Source: Vicinamibacteraceae bacterium
GTDB lineage: Bacteria; Acidobacteriota; Vicinamibacteria; Vicinamibacterales; UBA8438
NCBI GenBank assembly: GCA_012271165.1
Contig: JAAXGX010000195.1
Coordinates: 1-33,616, forward strand
DNA: 33,616 nt
Direction of reading: 5' to 3'
The position numbers and the translations under genes are program-made. Under the pieces are notes generated by a model. The model was not told the DNA's origin. It saw nothing but the letters and a program-made list of their open reading frames with translations, and did no database searches. This document shows, piece by piece, positions 24,569 to 32,838 of the stretch (positions are counted from its first letter, which is position 1; each line of letters starts with the position of its first letter).

Positions 24569-26017
24569 ATGTCACCCTGCGAGCTCCCGTCAGCCTGCCT
24601 CAGCGAGCGCCGCCTGCGCCCCATGGTCCTCGCGCTCGGCCTCCTCCTCGCCAGCCACGCCGCGGCGCAGGCCCAGCCCGCCGGCGCGGAGAGCGCCGGC
24701 ACAACGGGGCCGAGGACGCGGCCAGCGGCCGGCGCGAGCGCGCCGGGGGCGGAACGCCAGGCACCGCCGGAGACTCCCTCGGACTGGCGCGAGATCCTGC
24801 CGGGCCTGACGGTGGGCTCGCAACTGCGGCTGCGCGGCGAGAGCCGCCGCAACTTCAAGTTCGACGACGCCCGGGCGGGCAACGACGAGGGCTACCTCCT
24901 CTCCCGGGTGCGCCTCGGCCTGACCTGGCGGCCGAGCGATCAGGTCACCGGCGCCGTCGAGCTGCAGGACGCGCGCATCCACGGGGAGGAGGCCATCAGC
25001 GAAACCCGCACGCCGAACGTCTTCGCCGACCAGCTCGACATCCATCAGGCCTACCTCGACGTCGAGGCGCCCGCGTCGTCACGCGTCCCGATCGCGGTGC
25101 GCGTCGGGCGCCAGAAGCTGGTCTACGGGTCCCAGCGCCTGATCTCCCCGCTCGAATGGGTCAATACCGCGCGTGTGTTCGACGGCGCGCGCATCGCGAT
25201 CGGAGCCGGCGCCGGCCGGCGGCTCGCCGCGTTCGCCACGCGCCTCGTCCCCGTGGCGCCGCGCGGCATCAATGACCATGGGCTCACCGGCAGCCGCCTG
25301 TTCAACAGCCAGCTCCACGGCGTGTACTACACGGACGGCGCGCTCCTGCCCGGCGGCGCCGTCGAGGGCTACTGGCTCCTGCGGCGCGAGGAGCGGCTGG
25401 ACGACGCGGTGCACACCGTCGGCACGCGCATCGACGCCCGCTACGGGCCATGGGCCTTCGACGGGGAGCTGGCCGGGCAGACCGGAAGCTACGGCGGCCT
25501 CGACCATCGGGCGGCGATGGTGCACGTCGGCGGCGCGTTCACGGCTCGCCTGCCGGGGCGGCCGAAGTTCGGGGCGGCCTTCAACCTCGGCAGCGGCGAC
25601 GACGATCCGGACGACGGCGTGCACGGAACGTTCGACAACCTGTATCCGCTCAACCACGTCTACTACGGGACGATGGACCTGTTCGCCCTGCAGAACCTGC
25701 GCAACGTCGAGGCCTCCGTGGACGCGGCGCTGCCCGGCGGCGCCTCCGTCCGCGTCGCCTACCAGCATTTCGCGCTGGTCGCGCCCGGCACGGACGCGTG
25801 GTACAACGCCGCCGCCGGCATCGTGCACGCCGGCGGCGACCTGGGCGTCGCGGCCGACGTGGGCAGCGAGATCGACGTCACCGTCCGCGCCCGCGTCTGG
25901 CACGTCGGTCTCGAGGCGGGGTACGGGTTCTTCCGCGGCGGCGGCTACCTCCGGGAGCTGGACTTCAGGCTGAGCTCGGCGCACTTCTTCTATCTGCAAA
26001 CGACGGTCGGCTTCTAG
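24569..26017 (+). CDS. Outer-membrane beta-barrel porin, alginate-export family
   Basis: 482 residues. A long n-region with SERRLRP precedes a signal peptide core (MVLALGLLLASHAAAQAQ); a low-complexity linker (25-70) follows. The rest is a barrel: alternating strands from QLRLRGESRRNFKF, then FADQLDIHQAYLDVEA, VRVGRQKLVYGSQRLISP (a family signature) and a terminal FFYLQTTVGF ending in phenylalanine, as outer-membrane proteins do. Proteins of this family are annotated as alginate export porins, but the divergent position beside narK suggests a channel for nitrate or nitrite. Start ATG 24569 is supported by n-region length; ATG 24623 is possible but has no ribosome binding site. Confidence 0.83.
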   Translation: MSPCELPSACLSERRLRPMVLALGLLLASHAAAQAQPAGAESAGTTGPRTRPAAGASAPGAERQAPPETPSDWREILPGLTVGSQLRLRGESRRNFKFDDARAGNDEGYLLSRVRLGLTWRPSDQVTGAVELQDARIHGEEAISETRTPNVFADQLDIHQAYLDVEAPASSRVPIAVRVGRQKLVYGSQRLISPLEWVNTARVFDGARIAIGAGAGRRLAAFATRLVPVAPRGINDHGLTGSRLFNSQLHGVYYTDGALLPGGAVEGYWLLRREERLDDAVHTVGTRIDARYGPWAFDGELAGQTGSYGGLDHRAAMVHVGGAFTARLPGRPKFGAAFNLGSGDDDPDDGVHGTFDNLYPLNHVYYGTMDLFALQNLRNVEASVDAALPGGASVRVAYQHFALVAPGTDAWYNAAAGIVHAGGDLGVAADVGSEIDVTVRARVWHVGLEAGYGFFRGGGYLRELDFRLSSAHFFYLQTTVGF

Positions 26018-26025
26018 CCGGCGTC

Positions 26026-26052
26026 AATCGGACCGCCGAGGCGCGCCGTGCG
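26026..26052 (-). repeat. Internally deleted remnant of the dispersed repeat
   Basis: The 19 bases 26034-26052 are identical to 20453-20471 of copy B, and the preceding AATCGGAC resembles the AATCAGAC found at the other end of copies A and B. The two ends of the repeat thus appear joined with the middle missing. It fills the gap before the peptidase gene. Confidence 0.45.
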
Positions 26053-26066
26053 GTAGCATTAGGCGC

Positions 26067-28214
26067 ATGAAGCTGACTATCCCGCGCGCGGCCGCGGCAC
26101 TCGCCGTGCTTGCCGCCGCGTGCGCGCAGCCGGAGCCGGACACGCCCATGAACGACGCCACGACCGCAGCAGACGTGACCCCGTTTCTGTCCCCGAGTCC
26201 CCTGCCGTTCAACTACCCGCCGTTCGATCGGATCGAGGACGACGCCTTCCGCCCCGCCTTCGAACGGGCGATGGCGGAGCACGCGGCGGAAGTCGCCGCG
26301 ATCGCCGACGCGGCGGAGCCGCCGACGTTCGAAAACACGCTGGTCGCCCTCGAGCGATCGGGCCGGGTGCTCGCGCGCGTGCAGAGTGTCTTCTTCAACC
26401 TGGTTGCCGCCGATACGAACGAGACGCTGGACGCGATTCGGAGCGAGGTGGCGCCAAAGCTGGCAGCCCACAGCGACGCGATCCTGCTGAACGCCAGGCT
26501 GTTCGCGCGCGTCCAGGCCCTGTACGAGCAGCGCGCGGCCCTGGGGCTCGACGGCGAGTCCCTGCGGCTGGTCGAGGAGTACCACACCGACTTCGTACGC
26601 GCCGGCGCGCGGTTGTCCGACGGCGACAAGCAGCGCCTGCGGGACATCAACGCGGAGCTGGCCAGCCTGGAGGCGACCTTCAGCCGCAACGTGCTCAGCG
26701 AGGTCAACGAGTCGGCGGTCGTCGTCGACGGGCGGCCGGCCCTGGCCGGACTGTCCGACAACGAGATCACCGCCGCGGCCGACGCTGCGGCGGCCCGGGA
26801 CCTCGACGGGAAGTTCCTGATCGCGCTGCGCAACACCAGCGGTCAGCCGGTTCTCGCGTCGCTCGACGATCGAGCGCTGCGCCAGCGGATTTTCGAGACG
26901 TCGCTGGCCCGCGGCAGCCGGGGTGGAGACTTCGACAATCGCGCCATCATCAGCCGGATGGCCGCCCTGCGGGCGGAGCGCGCTGCGCTGCTCGGCTATC
27001 CCACGCATGCCGCGTACAGCCTGGAGCGGCAGACCGCGCAGACGGTGGCCGCCGTCAACGAGCGGCTGGCCAGCCTGGCGCCGGCAGCCGTGGCCAACGC
27101 CCGGCGGGAGGCGCGTGACCTGCAGGCCATGATCGGCGCGGGCGGCGGCGCGCACGACCTGGCGCCGTGGGACTGGGCGTACTACGCCGAGAAGGTGCGC
27201 GCCGAGCGCTACGCCTTCGACGCGGCGCAGCTGCGGCCGTACTTCGCCCTCGACAGCGTGCTGGAGAACGGCGTGTTCTACGCCGCGGGCCGCCTCTACG
27301 GGCTGACCTTCCGGGAGCGTGCCGATCTGCCGCTCCATCACCCGGACGCGCGCGTATTCGACGTGCTCGACGACGACGGCGAGCCGCTCGCCCTGTACCT
27401 GGGCGACTACTACGCGCGCCCCTCGAAGCGCGGCGGCGCCTGGATGAGCTCGTTCGTGTCCCAGTCGGAGCTGCTCGGGAAGCGGCCGGTGGTGGCGAAC
27501 TACCTGAACATCCCGAAGCCGCCGGCGGGCGAGCCGACCCTGCTGACCTTCGACGAGGTCGAGACGCTGTTCCACGAGTTCGGGCACGCCCTGCACGGGA
27601 TGTTCTCGGCCGTGCGGTATCCGTACTTCTCGGGCACCGCCGTGCCGCGCGACTTCGTCGAGTTCCCCTCCCAGGTCAACGAGATGTGGGCGACGTGGCC
27701 CGAGGTGCTCAGGAACTACGCGGTGCACCACGAGACCGGGGAGCCGATGCCGCCCGAGCTCATCGAGCGGGTGCTGGCGGCCGAACAATTCAACCAGGGC
27801 TTCGCCACCACCGAGTACCTGGCCGCGTCCCTGCTGGACCAGGCGTGGCACCAGCTGGCGGCGGACGAGGTGCCGGCCGCCGAGGGCGTGGCGGCATTCG
27901 AGGAGGCCGCGCTCGCCGCGGCCGGCGTGGCGCTCGACGCCGTCCCCCCGCGTTACCGGAGCACGTACTTCTCGCACATCTGGAGCAGCGGGTACGAGGC
28001 GGGGTACTACTCGTACATCTGGAGCGAGGTGCTCGACGCCGACTCCGTCGAATGGTTCAGGGAGAACGGCGGCCTCACGCGCGCGAACGGCGACCACTTC
28101 CGGCGGACGCTCCTGTCGCGGGGCGGCAGCCGCGACGCGCTGGCGCTGTTCCTCGATTTCCGGGGCCGCGCGCCGGACATCGGGCCGCTGCTGGCGCGCC
28201 GCGGCCTGAACTGA
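26067..28214 (+). CDS. dcp: M3-family metallopeptidase, peptidyl-dipeptidase Dcp type, lipoprotein
   Basis: 715 residues. The N-terminus (MKLTIPRAAAALAVLAAAC) is a lipoprotein-like signal with cysteine at 19. The zinc site is FHEFGHALHG with H503, E504 and H507; the third ligand is the glutamate in FVEFPSQVNEMW about 25 residues on. Family segments AWMSSFV, FSGTAVPRDFVEFPSQ and the C-terminal YRSTYFSHIWSSGYEAGYYSYIWSEVLDAD (read in parts) are complete. It releases dipeptides from the C-termini of peptides, here at the periplasmic face. A TAGCAT hexamer lies 7 bases before the ATG, suggesting a leaderless transcript. It is a single-gene unit, convergent with the membrane protein at 28228. Confidence 0.93.
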   Translation: MKLTIPRAAAALAVLAAACAQPEPDTPMNDATTAADVTPFLSPSPLPFNYPPFDRIEDDAFRPAFERAMAEHAAEVAAIADAAEPPTFENTLVALERSGRVLARVQSVFFNLVAADTNETLDAIRSEVAPKLAAHSDAILLNARLFARVQALYEQRAALGLDGESLRLVEEYHTDFVRAGARLSDGDKQRLRDINAELASLEATFSRNVLSEVNESAVVVDGRPALAGLSDNEITAAADAAAARDLDGKFLIALRNTSGQPVLASLDDRALRQRIFETSLARGSRGGDFDNRAIISRMAALRAERAALLGYPTHAAYSLERQTAQTVAAVNERLASLAPAAVANARREARDLQAMIGAGGGAHDLAPWDWAYYAEKVRAERYAFDAAQLRPYFALDSVLENGVFYAAGRLYGLTFRERADLPLHHPDARVFDVLDDDGEPLALYLGDYYARPSKRGGAWMSSFVSQSELLGKRPVVANYLNIPKPPAGEPTLLTFDEVETLFHEFGHALHGMFSAVRYPYFSGTAVPRDFVEFPSQVNEMWATWPEVLRNYAVHHETGEPMPPELIERVLAAEQFNQGFATTEYLAASLLDQAWHQLAADEVPAAEGVAAFEEAALAAAGVALDAVPPRYRSTYFSHIWSSGYEAGYYSYIWSEVLDADSVEWFRENGGLTRANGDHFRRTLLSRGGSRDALALFLDFRGRAPDIGPLLARRGLN

Positions 28215-28230
28215 CCGCCGGCCCCGGTCA
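28212..28230. terminator. Hairpin containing both stop codons of convergent genes
   Basis: TGACCG and CGGTCA form a perfect 6-base stem with a 7-base loop. The left arm starts with the TGA of the peptidase gene and the right arm ends with the complement of the TGA of the opposite gene. It may act as a short bidirectional terminator; there is no T-run. Confidence 0.35.
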
Positions 28231-28785
28231 CGGCCAGAGCCAACCGAACGTGCCGCCGGTCAGCAGGCCGTAGATCAGCCCGTCGAACACCGTCGTCAGC
28301 GTGTAGCGCCAGCTCCGGTGCCACCAGATGCTGTTCTGCAGGATCGCGAGCGAGTAGCCGGCGAACGCGACCGCGCCGACGACCCGGAACACGATGCTGT
28401 AGTCCGCGCCGGGACCCAGCGTCAGGCCGGCGACATAGCCCGCGACGGCGCCCACCACGAGCGAGTAGCCAAACCACATCGCCAGGCTCCTGCCAATCGT
28501 GAGCGGCTGGTTGGGCAGCACGGTGATGAACGCTGTCGGCCCCTGCTTCGCCCTCTCGGCGAACTCGGGCGACGCCATGTCCTGCGAATCCGCCGCGTGC
28601 GGCATGACGTAGTCGCCGGGCGGGATCTCGAACGGCCGCAGCGCGGCGGCGACGCCCGCCTCGTCGGGCAGCGGTCCCGAGTCGGACCTGTGATACGTCA
28701 GCAGCATGTGAATGATCGAGCTGACGGCGAACACCAGCACTGCCGAGAGCAGCACGGGCAACCAGAGCGACGCAATCGATACCAT
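28228..28785 (-). CDS. Small membrane protein, unknown
   Basis: 185 residues. One N-terminal helix (LWLPVLLSAVLVFAVSSIIHML) is followed by a soluble stretch of about 60 residues (FEIPPGDYVMPHAADSQDMASPEF in parts, LPNQPLTIGRS) and three more helices ending GGTFGWLWP. I do not recognise the family by function. The start at 28785 has an AGGAGG 7 bases upstream. It lies 26 bases after the FAD/Fe-S dehydrogenase gene in the same direction, so the two may be one transcript. Confidence 0.72.
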   Translation of the reverse strand: MVSIASLWLPVLLSAVLVFAVSSIIHMLLTYHRSDSGPLPDEAGVAAALRPFEIPPGDYVMPHAADSQDMASPEFAERAKQGPTAFITVLPNQPLTIGRSLAMWFGYSLVVGAVAGYVAGLTLGPGADYSIVFRVVGAVAFAGYSLAILQNSIWWHRSWRYTLTTVFDGLIYGLLTGGTFGWLWP

Positions 28786-28811
28786 GACCACCTCCTGTGA
28801 ACCCGCGGCGC

Positions 28812-31718
28812 TCAGGCGAGCAGCGACCGCAGCAGAACTGCCGGGTGGAGCGCCTCGACGCCGGCGAAGTCGCGCACCTGATGGCGGCACGACGTGCCGG
28901 CCGCGACCAGGACGCCGCCGGGACCTAGCGCCCGGGCGGCGGGTAGCAGCCGGCGCTCGCCGATCTGCCGGGAGATCTCCATGTGCTCCCGGGCGTAGCC
29001 GAACGACCCCGCCATGCCGCAGCAGCCCGAGTCCAGGTCGGTGACCCGCGCGCCCGGGACCCGCCCGAGAAGCGCCTTCGCCGCCGCGACCAGCCCGAGC
29101 GACTTCTGGTGGCAGTGGCCGTGCAGCAGGATCTCGGCGGGGCCGGCCTTCAGCGCCAGCGCCGCGGGCCGGTCGCGCAGGCGGCGGTGCAGGTAGTCCT
29201 CGAAGAGGATGCACGCGCCGGCCACGTCGCGCGCCCGCGCCTGCGCCTCCCCGCGCAGCAGCGCCGGGACGTCGTCGACCAGGGCCGACAGGCAGCTCGG
29301 CTCGAGGAGCACGATGGGCGTGCCGGCCGCGGCGGTCGCGTGGAGACGCCGCGCCACGTCCGCCGCCCGCTCGCGCGCCGCGGCGAGCAGCCCCTGGGAG
29401 ATCAACGGGCGCCCGCAGCAGACGTCCGGTCCCAGGCCGACCGTCAGGCCGGCTGCTCCCAGCACGTCGGCGGCGGCGAGGCCGACCTCCGGATCGAAGT
29501 AGCTGGTGAAGGTGTCGTTGAAGAGGACGGCGTCCGGCGGGCCGTCCGGTCCGGGCCCCCGTTCGCGCCAGCGGGCCGCGAGCGGGCGCGCCGCCCGGCG
29601 CGGCAGCGAGCGCCGCCGATCGACGCCGAGCAGCCGCTCGCCGAGCGCGCGGACCCAGCCGGTCTCCAGCCACGGATCGACGAGCGGCGCCGCGCGCGCG
29701 GTCCACGCCGAGAGATCGTGGATGTGTCCGAGCAGGCGCGCCCGCAGCGGGGTCCCGTGCCGGCGCCAGTAGTCGGCGAGAAACTCGCTCTTGAGGCGCG
29801 CCATGTCGACGCCGGTCGGACACTCCGTCTTGCACGCCCGGCACTCGAGACACAGGTCCAGCACGTCGTGCACGCCGCGTTCGCCGAGCCCGGCCTCCCG
29901 CGGGCCGGTCCGGCCGAGCGCGCCGGTCATCGCGAGCCGCAGCGCGTTGGCGCGGCCGCGCGTGGAGTGCGCCTCGTCGCGCGTCGCCATGTACGACGGG
30001 CACATCGTCCCGCTGAGCGTCTTGCGGCAGGCGCCGACGCCGCTGCACATCTCGACGGCCCGCCCCAGGCCGCCGTACTCGGCGTGGTCGAAGGCGGCGG
30101 GCGGGTTCGGGGTGCGGTAGCCGGCGCCGTACCGCAGATTGGCCGTCAGCGGCGGCGAATCGACGATCTTGCCCGGGTTGAACAGCCCGTCGGGATCGAA
30201 CGTGCGCTTGATGGTCCGGAATGCCTCGTACAGCTTCGGGCCGAACATGCGCGCCATGAAGGGCCCGCGCACGAGGCCGTCGCCGTGCTCGCCGGAGAGG
30301 GCGCCGCCGAACTCGAGCACCAGATCGGCAATCTCGTTCGCGATCGACTCGAACTGTCGGATGCCCTGCGCCGTCTTCATGTTGACCACGGGCCGCACGT
30401 GCAGGCAGCCGACGGAGGCGTGGGCGTAGATGCCCGCGGTCGTTCCGTGGCGTCGGATGACGCCGAGAAACCGCTCGATGAAGTCGCGCAGCTTCTCCGG
30501 CGCGACGGCCGTGTCCTCGACGAAGGAGATGCTCTTGGCGTCCCCCTTCATCGCCATCGACAGGCCCAGCGACGACTCCCGCAGCTTCCAGATGCGCGCC
30601 TGATCGGCCGGCGCCGTGGCCCGGGCCATGTGCGCCGCGACGCCCCGGGTCCGGAGCATGGCCTCCAGCCGGTCGAGCCGCGGCTCGAGCGCCGCGGCCG
30701 ACTCGTCGTAGAGCTCGACGCAGAGCAGCGCGCCGCACTCGGTCCGCAGCACCGCCCGCCGCATCGCGTCGAGCGCCGGGTTCTCCCGGGCATGGTCCAG
30801 GATGGACCGATCCATCACCTCGACGGCCGAGGGGCCGTGCGCCAGGATGGCGGGCGTCTCCCCGAGCGCGTCGAGCAGGTCGTCGTACTCGATGGTCAGC
30901 ACCGCCCTGGCAGCCGGCAGCGGCACCAGGTTGAGGCGGGCCTCGACGATCAGCCCGAGCGTGCCCTCGGAGCCGACGATCAGCTTCGCGAGATTGAACG
31001 GCGTGTCCTGCGCGCCCGCGGTGGCCGCGACGAACGCATCGAGGTTGTAGCCCCCGACCCGGCGCACGATCCGCGGGTAGCGCCGCTCGATCTCGCCGGC
31101 GTGCTCCGCCGCCAGCCGGCGGACGGTCCGATAGCACGCGCCTTCCAGGGTCGCCGCCGCGGCCGCCCGCTCGAGCTCGTCCGGAGCGAGCGGCCGCAGG
31201 TGGGCGATCGAGCCGTCCGCGAGGGCGACGTGCACGTCGAGGACGTGATCGAGGGTCTTGCCGTAGAGCACCGACCGCGCGCCCGCCGAGTTGTTCGAGA
31301 TCATCCCGCCGATGGTCGCGCGGCTGGCGGTCGAGATGTCGGGCGCGAACCGCAGGCGGTGCGGCGCCAGCCGGGCGTTCAGCTCGTCGAGCACGATGCC
31401 CGGCTCGACGCGCGCCCAGCGCTCCTCGACGTTCACCTCCAGCAGGCGGTTGAAGTACTTCGACGTGTCGAGCTGCAGTCCCGGGCCGATGGCCTGCCCC
31501 GCCTGCGACGTGCCGCCGCCGCGCGCGGTGATCGAGGAGCCGTGCCGGCGGGCGCAGGCGATCGCGGCGAGCACGTCCTCCCGCGAGCGGACGATGGCCA
31601 CGCCCACCGGCTCGATCCGGTAGACGCTGGCGTCGGTCGAGTAGAGAGCGCGCGAGACCGGGTCGAAGCGAACCTCGCCCTCGAGGTGGGTCTCGAGATC
31701 GCTGCGCAGGTCGGCCAC
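28812..31718 (-). CDS. FAD-linked oxidase and iron-sulfur fusion, D-lactate dehydrogenase (YdiJ/GlcD-GlcF) type
   Basis: 968 residues. The N-terminal half is a PCMH-type FAD-binding domain (ITARGGGTSQAGQAIGPG, ATIGGMISNNSAGARSVLYGK, IVGSEGTLGLI) with the GlcD/D-LDH C-terminal domain (IYAHASVGCLHVRP, LSGEHGDGLVRG). Then come two ferredoxin-like groups near residues 557-572 (CSGVGACRKTLSGTMCP) and 620-631 (CLECRACKTECP), and two CCG domains (DVCCGRPLISQG near 764, DSGCCGMAGSFGY near 898). It oxidises D-2-hydroxyacids, probably D-lactate, and passes electrons through the clusters to a membrane acceptor. The start is GTG 31718 with TATACT seven bases upstream and no ribosome binding site, which suggests a leaderless message. 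Confidence 0.92.
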   Translation of the reverse strand: MADLRSDLETHLEGEVRFDPVSRALYSTDASVYRIEPVGVAIVRSREDVLAAIACARRHGSSITARGGGTSQAGQAIGPGLQLDTSKYFNRLLEVNVEERWARVEPGIVLDELNARLAPHRLRFAPDISTASRATIGGMISNNSAGARSVLYGKTLDHVLDVHVALADGSIAHLRPLAPDELERAAAAATLEGACYRTVRRLAAEHAGEIERRYPRIVRRVGGYNLDAFVAATAGAQDTPFNLAKLIVGSEGTLGLIVEARLNLVPLPAARAVLTIEYDDLLDALGETPAILAHGPSAVEVMDRSILDHARENPALDAMRRAVLRTECGALLCVELYDESAAALEPRLDRLEAMLRTRGVAAHMARATAPADQARIWKLRESSLGLSMAMKGDAKSISFVEDTAVAPEKLRDFIERFLGVIRRHGTTAGIYAHASVGCLHVRPVVNMKTAQGIRQFESIANEIADLVLEFGGALSGEHGDGLVRGPFMARMFGPKLYEAFRTIKRTFDPDGLFNPGKIVDSPPLTANLRYGAGYRTPNPPAAFDHAEYGGLGRAVEMCSGVGACRKTLSGTMCPSYMATRDEAHSTRGRANALRLAMTGALGRTGPREAGLGERGVHDVLDLCLECRACKTECPTGVDMARLKSEFLADYWRRHGTPLRARLLGHIHDLSAWTARAAPLVDPWLETGWVRALGERLLGVDRRRSLPRRAARPLAARWRERGPGPDGPPDAVLFNDTFTSYFDPEVGLAAADVLGAAGLTVGLGPDVCCGRPLISQGLLAAARERAADVARRLHATAAAGTPIVLLEPSCLSALVDDVPALLRGEAQARARDVAGACILFEDYLHRRLRDRPAALALKAGPAEILLHGHCHQKSLGLVAAAKALLGRVPGARVTDLDSGCCGMAGSFGYAREHMEISRQIGERRLLPAARALGPGGVLVAAGTSCRHQVRDFAGVEALHPAVLLRSLLA

Positions 31719-31725
31719 TGCGCGC

Positions 31726-31731
31726 AGTATA
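31726..31731 (-). promoter_or_regulatory. -10 element (TATACT) next to the GTG start
   Basis: TATACT on the minus strand ends 7 bases before the GTG at 31718. Transcription from it would begin at or next to the start codon. No Shine-Dalgarno sequence lies between. A -35 element is not obvious. Confidence 0.45.
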
Positions 31732-31764
31732 GAACGGTGCGGCGCCAGCCACGCCGCCGCGGCG

Positions 31765-32175
31765 CTACCAGAGCGTAGCCACCCGCGACGACGCCACGAT
31801 CGCGCGGTCGCAGGTCACCAGGGGCAGATCGAGCAGCCGCGCCGCGGCGACTATCAGCGCGTCGAACGGGTCGGCGTTCGGCCGGTGCTCGTCCGCGAGG
31901 ATCACCTGCTCGATGCCCAGGTCCAGGGGGTGGTACGCCGGATTGCTGAAGAGGTCGTCGGTGAAGCCGGCCAGCGGCCGCCGCAGATCGATCCGTCCGC
32001 GCCGAGCCAGCAGGCTGACTTCCCACAGAACCGCGACCGGCACGTACATGATCGCCTCGCGTGCGTCACACGCGGCGAAGAGAGCCGCTGCGCGGCGGCC
32101 GATGCGCCGGTCACCCCCCGCGTGGTACAGGAGGGCGCGCGTGTCGCACACGGCAGCGGAGACCTTCGGCGTCAC
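31765..32175 (-). CDS. vapC: PIN-domain ribonuclease toxin, VapC-like
   Basis: 136 residues, the typical length for VapC. The acidic PIN residues are present: D11 in VCDTRALLYH, E52 in LWEVSLLA, D102/D105 in DPFDALIVAAA and D123 in LVTCDRAI. VapC toxins cut specific RNAs with Mg2+ and are neutralised by the co-encoded antitoxin. The GTG start lies 3 bases after the antitoxin stop. The gene ends 46 bases from the start of the lactate dehydrogenase gene in the same direction. Confidence 0.87.
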   Translation of the reverse strand: MTPKVSAAVCDTRALLYHAGGDRRIGRRAAALFAACDAREAIMYVPVAVLWEVSLLARRGRIDLRRPLAGFTDDLFSNPAYHPLDLGIEQVILADEHRPNADPFDALIVAAARLLDLPLVTCDRAIVASSRVATLW

Positions 32176-32178
32176 GGC

Positions 32179-32484
32179 TCAGGAACCCGTGCGCCGGCGC
32201 TTCCGCTCGTACCGCGCCCGCCGCTCGTGGACCGCGGCGGTGCCGCCGAGTGCAGCGTCGAAGAGCGCGCGCAACTCACGATCGGCGGTCGCCGGATCGA
32301 AGTTCCGCAGATCGACCGTGCCGGCCACCGAGCGCGCCGCGGTCCCGAGGCGCCGGCCGCCGGCGCGCGCCTCGCCCACGAGATCGTCCACGAGGCGGCT
32401 GACGCTGCCGCCCGGACCAGCCTGCGCACGCAGCCAGATCAGATTGTCCGTGTCGAGCGTCATCGAGACCGCGCGCTTGCTCAT
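32179..32484 (-). CDS. Antitoxin of the VapBC pair, ribbon-helix-helix type
   Basis: 101 residues. The N-terminus (RAVSMTLDTDNLIWLRAQAG, then SVSRLVDDLVGEAR) has the beta-strand plus two helices of ribbon-helix-helix antitoxins; the basic C-terminal half (RNFDPATADRELRALFDAA, RRARYERKRRR) would bind the toxin. It should repress its own operon and block VapC. Start ATG 32484 was chosen because the fold begins there and TATGAT (32491-32496) ends 6 bases before it; the upstream frame is not protein-like. No ribosome binding site is present on this strand. Confidence 0.75.
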   Translation of the reverse strand: MSKRAVSMTLDTDNLIWLRAQAGPGGSVSRLVDDLVGEARAGGRRLGTAARSVAGTVDLRNFDPATADRELRALFDAALGGTAAVHERRARYERKRRRTGS

Positions 32485-32838
32485 AGGAGGATCATACGAT
32501 AAAGGCGCTACGCACCGCGACGCCCGCGCTGCGACGTGCCGGGCGATCGGTTCGACTCCTTCGTGCCCACGGTCTCCACGGACCATGCCGGAGCGTCGTC
32601 GCTAGTGCGTCCGGAATCCCGATACCCCACCCGCCGGCGTCGGCCGGATCCCGATCCGATTCGCTCTGAAACGACGTTCTGACAAGCGCGGCACCGCGGC
32701 GGCAGCCTCCTGATCCGCGCGCCGGACCGTGGCGGTGCCGCGCGGGCGGGTCGAGTACGCGATAATTGCCGCCTGCCGGCCGCGACCCGATGGCAGTTCC
32801 TGGTGACGTCGGGTCCCGCGGCCGGAGGGTGGCCGTCA
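32485..32838. other. Intergenic region between vapB and the thermonuclease gene
   Basis: 354 bases without a supported gene. It holds the -10-like TATGAT of vapB (32491-32496) and a perfect 12-base inverted repeat (32686-32697 and 32732-32743) with a 34-base loop. The GGAGGG at 32824-32829 is the ribosome binding site of the next gene. I see nothing else that I can support. Confidence 0.6.
32686..32743. repeat. Perfect 12-base inverted repeat with 34-base loop
   Basis: GCGCGGCACCGC at 32686-32697 and its exact complement GCGGTGCCGCGC at 32732-32743. It lies between divergent vapB and the thermonuclease gene, so it is not a terminator for either. It may be a regulatory site, a structured RNA or a small mobile remnant. 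Confidence 0.55.

Noticed and set aside
28983-31778. Very long open frame opposite the lactate dehydrogenase gene
   Set aside because: A GC-skew shadow of the real gene; the amino acid composition is arginine/alanine-rich with no domain. Similar long shadows oppose nasA, dmsBC, nirA and dcp.
32540-32590. GGTTCGACTCC, similar to a tRNA T-arm, followed by GTGCCCAC
   Set aside because: The flanking bases do not pair as a T-stem and no acceptor, D or anticodon arms are found upstream.
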